Shown piece after piece: positions 47,289 to 55,720 of a stretch of DNA of 64,000 nucleotides. The notes under the pieces were generated by a model. That model ran no database searches. It was given only the letters and a program-made list of their open reading frames with translations, and was not told the DNA's origin. Source of the DNA: Hyaloperonospora brassicae (lineage: Eukaryota; Oomycota; Peronosporomycetes; Peronosporales; Peronosporaceae). Each line of letters opens with the position of its first letter. Position 1 is the stretch's first letter. A program made the position numbers and the translations under genes. The stretch is taken from NCBI GenBank assembly GCA_947650285.1, contig CANTFL010001026.1:1-64000 (forward strand). Direction: 5' to 3'.

Positions 47289-47301
47289 TGGGCTCATAAC
47301 C
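47289..47301 (-). promoter_or_regulatory. Primer-binding site of Copia A
   Basis: GGTTATGAGCCCA on the minus strand, directly after the 5' LTR. Its complement is GGGCTCATAACC, matching the anticodon arm of initiator tRNA-Met, as in half-tRNA-primed copia elements. Confidence 0.7.
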
Positions 47302-47496
47302 TATAACGAAAGCCAACTGCTTCTCTATGCTCCAAAATGGAAAGTAGTATTAAGAGCTAAATACTACTGACTGAATGTATAAACCCCTCGTAAAGTGATC
47401 ACTCACTCCAGAGCGTTGGAATACCACTGTCCCCTGCAAGTTGCCTCAACACGCACACAACACGCACATCATCGTCGTATCTCGTGATCCTCTACG
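47302..47496 (-). repeat. 5' LTR of Copia A
   Basis: 195 bases, about 93 percent identical by eye to 38167-38361. Confidence 0.88.
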
Positions 47497-47505
47497 ATCA
47501 GCACT

Positions 47506-48059
47506 TCAATTCCATTGACGTGGGCATCCAGTGAACACACCTATTTGAGCCCCTTCAACACGCTTATTTCTATTGTCCACAATGTTAAAGAGTATTTCAT
47601 TTACCGGATTCTGAAAAGGTAGAGCCGACGGACGATAGCGCAAACGCATTTGTTGTTCTGCTCCACTTTGGTCGATACCATTAATATTCAAGCAGAATTT
47701 TGGTGTGCCTTTGAATTTAATCAACATTCCCGAGCAATTGCCTGATACAAATGAACTCAACGTGACCGTACTGGTACAAATTAATCGATCAAGTTATCAA
47801 TATAATAAGACGTCCGGAATATGAAGAAAGGAATGCTAACATTTTGGAAGCAGTGCAACTACCTTGACTGGTTGTATTCGACCCGGTATTCGAGAAAACC
47901 CTTTATTGCTTTGCAAAGACTTGTTTTGTATACAAGATAAGCACAAACCGCGCGCATTAGTTCATCCAAGCAGTCCTTGTATGGACGGAAGCTCATTTTT
48001 TGCATACTTTCCAATAAACTCATGTTGACATCAAGCTTTACTTGAATGAAGTACGACAT
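47506..48059 (-). other. Two unrecognised coding-like frames between Copia A and the Mutator-like element
   Basis: The minus-strand frames 48059-47859 (66 codons, MSYFIQVKLDVNMSLLESMQ) and 47760-47506 (84 codons, including MLIKFKGTPKFCLNING) have balanced composition and end just short of the Copia LTR. They match no family I know. They may be exons of one gene, or capsid-like or gag-like relics of an older element split by the two insertions. Confidence 0.3.
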
Positions 48060-48150
48060 GATTGAAAGGCATCGAGAAATAGTATTGCAGTTAAACCCGG
48101 CGCAATTTCCATCATTTAAATAAAGTATAAGGGGTTATTAAAAAGCACCA

Positions 48151-48159
48151 ATATTAATA
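48151..48159. repeat. 9-bp target duplication of the Mutator-like element, left copy
   Basis: ATATTAATA; the right copy at 49221-49229 is ATATCAATA, one difference. Confidence 0.7.
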
Positions 48160-49220
48160 GACCACGACTAGGGGCACACCCCACTTTTGCTAGGGGCACA
48201 CCCCACTTTTGCTACGGGCATACCCACCCGCTTGAAATGATATAAACGGCTTCATATTTTGATAGTGCAAAATGATGTTTAATACACGTAGTCACTTACT
48301 AGTGCCTCCTATCTTCCAACCTAATACGGCAGATCCACTCTTGCGCGAGATTATACTAATCCATCGTGGCCAGGGCGGTATCCAAACGAGCAATGGCTTC
48401 TGGAATCTCTACCGTCTTGAACACGGTATCCAATCCGATGGTACGATGCCAAGTGACCTGACCACCCACTAGTGGCAACGACTCGTTTTTTCGACGATTT
48501 TTACCGTGACAGGCATGGGCAAACACATATGGCTTGCAGTATGTGCAGAATTTGAGGCCACCGTCTGTGACGAGGTACGTGCCGGTACATACCGTTTAAT
48601 GTACCAGTTCAAACAGATCATTTCGGGTAAGAATATGCAAAAATCAAGTACGCACGAAGTTTATTATCAATATACTGGAATTCCGTCGCTTCCTTTCACC
48701 GTCACTGAGGTTATGACTGTTCTATAGATCTCGCCACGATCGCACTTGTAGTATGATGGCATACCCTTGATATCCGCAAAGCCGTTTAAGGTTGTTTCGA
48801 TTTCGTTCCTGGAAAGAAAGTTGGTTCCATTGAGAGCGGCAGGTGGGGGTTGAAGCTATTCTAGCGACGGTTGTCCCTCTCTCGGGCTTTCGTACGCCAT
48901 TTTGGGAGTTCAGCTGGTGTTTGTTTATTATCCGGTGTTTTCAGTCGTATTGTATGAGTATGAGGGGACATAGACGCAATTGCGCGGCCAAGACAGGTGT
49001 TTGACACTGGTTATTTCTCTATTGCAGTAGATGGATCTCACGTCCTTAACCGCCAGATCCCTAGGCCAAACACTATCAGCAGTTCGGTTAAGTGCTTCTA
49101 CACACAATTGTACTGTGCCGAACACACACTATTATGCACTACAAAATGTGAAGTTCTTTTATCATTTTAGGCGGGCGGGTGTGCCCGTAGCAAAAACGGG
49201 GTGTGCCCCTAGTCGTGGCC
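48160..49220. mobile_element. Mutator-like element with long terminal inverted repeats
   Basis: The left end (48160 to about 48274) and the reverse complement of the right end (about 49128-49220) align from the outermost G[A/G]CCACGACTAGGGGCACA through GCTACGGGCA to a shared TAGTGCA. A 9-bp target duplication and long inverted repeats are the hallmark of Mutator-like elements. The left arm carries a perfect 22-bp tandem duplication (48170-48191 and 48192-48213). It is 1061 bp, too small for a transposase gene, so non-autonomous. Confidence 0.8.
48272..48727 (+). other. Unrecognised frames inside the Mutator-like element
   Basis: Two plus-strand frames, 48272-48472 and 48506-48727 (ending TGIPSLPFTVTEVMTVL), in different reading frames. 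No transposase motif was recognised. They could be captured host sequence, as Mutator-like elements often carry, or chance frames. Confidence 0.3.
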
Positions 49221-49229
49221 ATATCAATA

Positions 49230-50693
49230 TCGATAAAAGCACAAAGGAATTATTGATTTATTGATAGAAACAGGTACCACTAAATGTGTGCTATACATTC
49301 TAGTATTCAAAATTGTCAAAAATACGTGTGCCAATATTATATTTGTGAGGACATTGTGCAAGCGTTGTGGTACATTGTAATGATTTTACAAGAAGCGTTT
49401 GGACGGTTCTAACGTAACGGACCTGTCTTTTGTTCTTCATTGACCCCACGAAATTACAACATAAAAGCTGTTAATACGCCGGTACCTTCGCTACATCATA
49501 CCTCAACCGTACGATACAACCACCATACTCAAATGTCGCCGCAGGTATAGCGACTATGTTAAGAATGCAAAGCATAGTGGTGCATTACAGCATATTGTCT
49601 TGCATGTCCAAAGTGAACAAAGTGGACATATAGGACCGAGCTGCTACACGATTGGCATTACTCCCTCTACTGCGAATCTATACAAATATCGTTATACCGT
49701 TGCTTACATATCACCACCGACATCACTACCACCACTATCGACTTCTATAATCGTGACTACAATATTATATCAGCGTTGCGTTTTTACCGCTTTCTTTGAA
49801 TGTGTCCACAAGTTCTCGAGACTGCCTGCAATTGCATAACCAACGTGAAGGCGAAACTTTACAATCGTGTATAGTTTAATGATACTGGTCCGCTCTGAAT
49901 CCACGCTTCCTTTGGTCGTGCCTTTAATGTCGTATGGAGTATTGCGTACGCGTCAGTTTACGCAGTTACCGTCTCTTTCGATCAACTTTAATCCTGTAAG
50001 CCGAGACAATGGCTACACATTCGTACGAAGTCATGCCACAAAAATGTGGATACAGAATTACAAGCATCGTGACCTGATAGTTGAATAGTAAATAATATTG
50101 TTAAGCTATACATGATGGCGTTGACGTAACTTTGTCTTCATGCAATCCGACTGTCATTGAATTAAATGGGATTCTACTTAGTGAATCAAGAGAGGGAACG
50201 AAGCAAACGATAAGGAGACGTATTGAATGATCACAATATATGCTATATCAGGTCAACTAATCTACACTTGTGGTGCATTAAAATAGTATTTTCCCGTCTT
50301 CTGGTGCACTTTATATAAATAGTGGAAAAAACGTTTTTATGCTGCTGTATTTGTGTAGTCGTACAATTTCTTCAATCGTCTCGATGCCAACTCGATCAAG
50401 CCTTTTATGGTAACCGCGGTCACCAAATTCATGATCAGTTCGTCGTACAAATACATGTGAATTCGTTCGAGGAAAGCGAGTGAGCCAATGTGATCAGCAG
50501 CAAAATGCGTGTACATTTTTCGTACAAACCGCTTTTTTCTCACAAAGCGATGCGAACAGCACTTGCAGGTCAGCGCAGATGTGGCGCCCACGTCGATCTT
50601 TGCGCCTCTCCAGCCGCTACTCTGCTCCGTCTGCCTCTCATACCTCTCGAGATCCACTCACAGCGTCTCTCTCGTCCGCTGGCGCTCGCCACA
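49230..50693. other. AT-rich region upstream of DNA ligase
   Basis: Plus-strand frames at 49600-49839 and 49867-50088 are open but unrecognised. From about 50530 the base composition turns GC-rich, as expected near the ligase promoter. A CTCATACC box near 50637 is a weak initiator candidate. The frames at 50337-50858 are shadows or leader sequence. Confidence 0.4.
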
Positions 50694-53171
50694 ATGTCAC
50701 GTCCTTTGAGTCTCTTTGCCACACTTTCAGAGCAGTTGAGGTGCGCTCTCGTTTTGCGCTACTTATGTGCCTCTCGATACCGTCGTTTGCTGTACATGAA
50801 CCCATACGTCTGTGCTGTGATTTGTCGATTCGTTAGCGCGTTCGGAGCTCCCGGGTGACCAGCGCGCGGATATTGGCGCACGGGTATCGTCAGCTGCTGT
50901 CGCTTCCGACGGCGCAGGAGCTCGCGAGCGCTTTGTACCTCACTGCGTCGCAGTTGGCGCCGCCGTACGAAGGCGTGGAGCTCCAGTTCGGGGCCAAGAG
51001 CTTTGTCAAGATGCTGAAGCCATTGGAAGCGCCACTGGAAGAACAGGTGGCCAACTCGACGCAGACGCTCGAGCAGGTGCTGGCGTCGTTTCCGGACTAT
51101 GGACTGGCCGTGCACGCGCTGCTGGACAACGGACGAGTTGCTCTGCCGGCATTAAAAGAGACGGACAGTGAGCTGCGGATTCAGGCGGTGCATGCCGAGC
51201 TGATGGCGATGGCACAGGACGAAGGAGCTGGAAAAGTTGCAAGACAGCAGCAACGTGCACTGAAGCTGCTTCAGCAGTGCAGGTTGGCCATACAAGCTTG
51301 TAAACAGGCTGTGTTGTCCAGAGCTGACGATGCGTGACTGATGGTGCTGTATGCGTGGTCGAAGAGGGTCCGAGGCACGCGTTTGTCTCGTTCGAATGCT
51401 GGCGGTGCGTGACACTTGACCAACTAAATGCTAGCGACATTATCGTAACTTATTTGCTGGTTTACAACTCGATAGCATCAAAACCTGCGCATTGGAATGG
51501 GCGAAAAGTCGATTCTCTTAGCTCTTGCAATGGCTAGCACGCCGCTAAGTGAAGACAGTGCTCAGGGGCTCGACGATGACACACGCTCAGCACAAGAAAA
51601 AGATTGGGTGGACTGCGTGACGCTAGCATACGCGCAACAGCCCAACTACAGTACGCTGGCTCAGCTGGTACATAGTAGCCAGCACGAAAGCGATCTCAAA
51701 CAGAGGATGGAATGGCTGCGCAATGAAACTCGTCCCGCGACGGGTGTCCCCGTGCTGACCATGTCTGCGTACCCCACCTCTAGCGTCGAGGCAGTCTTGG
51801 ATCGCATTGCCAAGTCAGCAGATCGCACGGCCACTTGCGAATACAAATACGATGGTGCACGTGTTCAAGTACACCTGTCGCTGGCCGACGATAGCCGTAA
51901 ACAGTCCGTCCGGCGTATTTTCAGCCGAAACATGGAAGACGTTACAGAGCGTTTCTCGTCTCTTTTGGACGTACTAGAGATGCGCGTGAAAGCCCGCGGT
52001 GTGGAAGTGCAGGGGTTGTGTTCGGTGGATTCACTAATCGTTGAGGGAGAGGTCGTTGCGCTGGATCGGGTCACTGGGACTTTTCGTCCATTTCAAGTAC
52101 TGCAGACGAAAACCACGACCGAGTTCTGTTTGTTTTTGTTTGACGTACTTGCTGTCAATGACAAGAGTCTTCTCCAGGTACATTGCAAAGAAGTTCTGCT
52201 GTGGGGATGTGTTTTATCTGACCAGTGCCTTCCGACCTGGTTTTTGCCTATGTTGCTGCAGAAACCTCTCCGTAGTCGACGAGCGTTATTGCGCGCTCTT
52301 CTTGAAGAGGAACCTGGTTATATCGAGTTTGTAGAGCACGTGGACATCAGCGTAGCATCTTGTGACGGTACAAGGAATGGACCAGCTCTCGCGCGAAAGT
52401 GCCTCGCGAAAGCAGTGGCGAGTGGATGTGAGGGGTTGATGATCAAGCTGTTGGACGGTGAAGAGTCACAGTACAAAGCTGGGCGAAGGTCGTACGCCTG
52501 GATGAAGCTCAAGCACGACTACATACGGGATGAACCTGCTCGACGCAAGAAGAAATCTGCTGTTGTGAATGCCCGTGACAATGGCACGTTCCTAGCTGAT
52601 ACGCTGGATTTGGTGCCCATTGGCGCATTTTACGGCAAAGGTAGACGTGCAGGGGTGTTTGGCTCGTTTCTCATGGCAACGTACAACTCCACAAGCGGCA
52701 AATTCGAGGTACGGAATGACTCGAAGTTGATTGAGGTGTGCCACCCCGTGCTCATATGCTTCATCGATTTTCTGGCTGCCGCAGACTATCGGAAAGGTTG
52801 GCACGGGCTTCTCGGACGCTAGCCTGATCGAAGTAGCAGCGCACCTTCGAAAACTGGTTTTGCCCGCGACCGAGTGTGTGCCAGAGCAGTATTGGTCATG
52901 TGCCATTCGGAGCAGTCATCCTGACGTATGGCTCTCACCGGAGGAAGTGTGGGAGATCAAAGCTACTCAGCTGACGGAATCTTCTTCGTACACTTGTGGC
53001 GCTAGCACGAGCGCTGACTCGGTCGATGCTGCAACTCCTCGAAAGGGACTAGCGCTTCGTTTTCCTCGCTTCATTCGGTTTCGACCAGATAAGAAACCTG
53101 TGCAAGCAACGGAGAGCGAGCAAGTGGCGGAGCTCTTCCAACAGCAGCAACAACGAAACCATATCGACTAG
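50694..53171 (+). CDS. ATP-dependent DNA ligase I
   Basis: Six exons (50694-50740, 50848-51282, 51365-51404, 51476-52177, 52262-52708, 52785-53171) join in phase to about 685 residues. The enzyme seals nicks in replication and repair via an enzyme-AMP intermediate. The N-terminal DNA-binding domain shows ALYLTASQLAPPYEGVEL, then EARVCLVRML and NLRIGMGEKSIL across two short introns. Catalytic motif I is EYKYDGARVQVH with Lys at about 298. Further motifs are FSRNMEDVTERF, FLFDVLAVNDKSLL, EGLMIKLLDG and WMKLKHDY; then KVGTGFSD in the oligonucleotide-binding fold. KYDG and overall layout fit ligase I rather than ligase IV. Human LIG1 has 919 residues. Here the long N-terminal extension and PCNA-binding motif are absent, so an upstream exon may be missing. 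Intron 4 (52178-52261) is 84 bp with no in-frame stop. Confidence 0.92.
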
Positions 53172-53200
53172 TGTCGGAGCTCAGCAAGCGATGGAACGTG

Positions 53201-53935
53201 ATGGAGTCATCCAAGATCATCATCGATGCCTCGGGTGTATCTAGGCCAAGCGATAACGGCGCTTTTCTCAATGTCCGTCCTCGTTCAGCATCGAGTTCCA
53301 CTTCGAATGTGTAAGTGTTCGTCTTGCCTCTGGTAACGCGCTACAGCGGATCTATCAAGTCAGTAACGACGACACGTGCTGGCAATGAGTGTGACGCAGC
53401 CGTCAGACGGAGATGATGAGCACAGCGTCGCCAAAAGTGCATCTTGTGTCTCCTGCGTGACGCGCGTGCTAATGTTTGTTCAAGACCAAGTCCAACACGC
53501 TACAAGCGCGTTGAAGTTTGCCAGGGCTTGAGTTATTGGTCTCCGGATCGAGGAGGTGCAACCGAAGATTTGCCAGGACCACTTGGTTGATAGCATCCGG
53601 CAGCTATGCTTGCGAGTGCACACGTTTGCTGGCAGGCATTGGCGCGATGCTCGACCTCGTTGTCTGCTGTGTTTCCCTCCTGGTCCATGTGCCTGCCAGT
53701 CATAGTGCCGGACACCCACATACAAGCGGAGACAAAACGAAGAAGTGTTCTCGTCGTTCTCTGTGCAGCTAGCTGACACGGACGCCATAGAGAGACAGAA
53801 GACGAGGAGGCTCGGACAAGTTCGACACCGCCTCGTTACTGCTGTAGAGAAAGTCGGTTCGTGGATACCACCTCGTTTCTCACAGTTGGGTCCTGACTCG
53901 AAACGAGCACTACAAGTCACACGCACGTAAGTGAG
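53201..53935 (+). pseudogene. Possible small gene or pseudogene downstream of the ligase
   Basis: An ATG at 53201 opens MESSKIIIDASGVSRPSDNG and runs to a perfect donor (GT/GTAAGT at 53311) with an acceptor at 53346, but the next exon stops soon. Separately, one frame from 53385 to 53935 looks coding: MSVTQPSDGDDEHSV, then RIEEVQPKICQDHLVDSIRQL, then DTDAIERQKTRRLGQVRHRL. It is cut by a TGA at 53529-53531 and a TAG near 53703. The two cannot be joined in phase by the splice sites I see. It could be a decayed gene, or a real one whose introns I missed. The long minus-strand frame 53480-53974 is an alternative I consider less likely. Confidence 0.35.
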
Positions 53936-54409
53936 CGGCACTGGCCGAGCCGCACGAAAAAGTGGTCGATTCAAAACTCTGCGCCAGCCATTCCCTTCTT
54001 TTTCGGGAACCCGAAAGTCTCAGCTGACGGCAAGACGTCGATTTCAGCAGTTGCGTGGCATTTGGTTTCTCGCATTCGTCTCGTGACGCACGTTTCTCTT
54101 GATCTAAGTATGCACCTGACCGTTACGCTGAGCCAAACCGCAGGCAAACAAACCACACGGCTGTTCCAGCGAACCAGACCCGCAAGTCTCTCGTAAGCCC
54201 ATCATCGCTACCCCACGTCTCCAGACACCGGACCTGTGTCTCCATTGCCACTCTGTCTATCGCCACCTCAAGCACTGACTGACGCTCTACTTCTGCCCGT
54301 GAAGTCCTTCGTAGCCGTATCCGTCTCGTCGTTGTAGCAACTCATCTCCATCCAGTCAGCCAGTCGATCGATCGATCGATCCCTCGAAGTGACGGTACCA
54401 TTCAACCCA
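53936..54409. promoter_or_regulatory. Upstream region of the dioxygenase gene
   Basis: Holds ACTCATCTCCATCC at 54340-54353, an initiator-like box about 60 bases before the start codon, then a short GATC run (GATCGATCGATCGATC at 54366-54381). No gene was seen. Confidence 0.4.
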
Positions 54410-55720
54410 ATGCCCTCCGTGCGCAGTCTCTTTCTGCCCCGCGCTGCTGTCTATGACCGCATCACGAGGTCCGCTATTGCGCGTGGGGTCTCTTCGACCG
54501 CACAGACGAACGAGGCGACAGTAGCGACCAGTGCCGATGGCCACCGGCTGACACAAGTGGCAGAGCTCGTCACGGAACAGGCGGTGCGCGTCACGTTCGA
54601 AGACGGCGCCAGTGCCAAGTTCCACAAGCTGTGGCTGCGTGACCACTGCAGCTGCGTGCACTGCAGGCACCCGGACACGCGGCAACGTCAAGTGGACACG
54701 GCGTCGATCCCACTAAACGCAGAGGTCCGTCGGTGTGAAGTGACGACCGCCGGCGGAGCGCTCGCCATTGATTGGGGCGCACCGGTGCGCGGGACGACGT
54801 GCACGACCAGTGAATTCGAAGCCGAGTGGCTGCGTACGTACGCGTATGCACTCGAAGGAGGAGCTGAGAAGCCGTTGGCATCTCCGTATCCACAGGCGTA
54901 TCGTCAGCCGTGTCTGACGACAAAGAAGTTGTGGGCTGGCGATGGCTTTCGACTGCCGACACACACTTACACAGCGTCTGTGGACAACATTGAGCCGGTG
55001 ATGCGGGACCTCTATGCCTACGGCCTCGTGCGTGTGGCTGACACGCCGAGCTCCATGGACGACACTGAGAAGCTCGCGACGAAGATTGGGTTTGTCTTGC
55101 GCACGATCTATGGCACTATGTGGACAACGCGACCGACGGACGAGGCCGAGAGCTACAACGACACGGCCTCGTCGGACCTGGAGCTGCTGCATCACACCGA
55201 CGGCACGTACATGCGTGAACCGCCTGGGCTGCAGATCTTCAATTGTGTCGCTCAGGCGGGTACGGGCGGTGCAAGTCGCTACGTGGACTCCTTTTACGTC
55301 GCGGAGACGCTGCGAACCGAAGACCCGGACGCGTATCGAGTGTTGAGTTCGACGGCGCTGCCGTACTTTGCTGTGGACACCGACGCGCACTTGGCCACGA
55401 TGGAGCCGCTGATCCGCGTTGACCACGCTGGGAACATTGTCCAGTTTCGCCTCAACGACTATGACCGTGCACCGCTGACACACTTGAGTTTTGCCGAGGT
55501 AGGCGCCTTTTACCAGGCGCACCGCAAGCTGCTCGAGATCATGCGTCGCCCCGAGATGGAGTTTCGCACGAAACTGCAGGTCGGTGACATGATGATCGTG
55601 GACAACCAGCGAGTGACGCACGGCCGCGACGCCTTCAGTGGCGGCGACCGCGCTCTGATCGGGTGCTACATTGGTCGGACGGAATACGAGAGCCGCTTGC
55701 GGGTGCTGGGCATCATTTAG
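54410..55720 (+). CDS. Trimethyllysine / gamma-butyrobetaine dioxygenase family enzyme, probably mitochondrial
   Basis: A single exon of 436 residues from the ATG at 54410; the frame opens earlier only at a GTG. The N-terminus MPSVRSLFLPRAAVYDRITR looks like a mitochondrial presequence. The small N-terminal domain has LWLRDHCSCVHCRHPDT, with Cys80, Cys82, Cys85 and His87 as zinc ligands, as in the gamma-butyrobetaine hydroxylase N-terminal domain. The 2-oxoglutarate oxygenase core has HTDGTY (His262, Asp264), the distal THGRDAF His404 and an Arg near 414 for 2-oxoglutarate. The IYGTMW, GTGG and FRLNDYDRA blocks and ending are closer to trimethyllysine dioxygenase, the first step of carnitine synthesis, than to butyrobetaine dioxygenase, but the two are hard to separate by eye. 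Codon use is GC-rich, like the other host genes. Confidence 0.88.
   Translation: MPSVRSLFLPRAAVYDRITRSAIARGVSSTAQTNEATVATSADGHRLTQVAELVTEQAVRVTFEDGASAKFHKLWLRDHCSCVHCRHPDTRQRQVDTASIPLNAEVRRCEVTTAGGALAIDWGAPVRGTTCTTSEFEAEWLRTYAYALEGGAEKPLASPYPQAYRQPCLTTKKLWAGDGFRLPTHTYTASVDNIEPVMRDLYAYGLVRVADTPSSMDDTEKLATKIGFVLRTIYGTMWTTRPTDEAESYNDTASSDLELLHHTDGTYMREPPGLQIFNCVAQAGTGGASRYVDSFYVAETLRTEDPDAYRVLSSTALPYFAVDTDAHLATMEPLIRVDHAGNIVQFRLNDYDRAPLTHLSFAEVGAFYQAHRKLLEIMRRPEMEFRTKLQVGDMMIVDNQRVTHGRDAFSGGDRALIGCYIGRTEYESRLRVLGII

Larger units (their letters stand above)
38167..47496 (-). mobile_element. Copia retrotransposon A, interrupted by Copia B
   Basis: Matching 195-bp LTRs at 38167-38361 and 47302-47496 enclose a minus-strand Copia: gag with zinc knuckle, protease, integrase, reverse transcriptase and RNase H. 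Without Copia B and its 5-bp duplication the element is about 4.67 kb, a normal Copia length. The reading frame has several stops and shifts. The polypurine tract GAAGGGGAG precedes the 3' LTR. The outer flanks GTAAG and ATCAG share three of five bases, so the target duplication is worn or absent. Confidence 0.9.

Noticed and set aside
53480..53974. 164-codon minus-strand frame
   Set aside because: It has no domain or splice support and covers the same bases as the more coding-like plus-strand frame. Kept only as an alternative.
54389..54409. Longer dioxygenase start
   Set aside because: It begins with GTG. The first ATG at 54410 gives a normal mitochondrial presequence.
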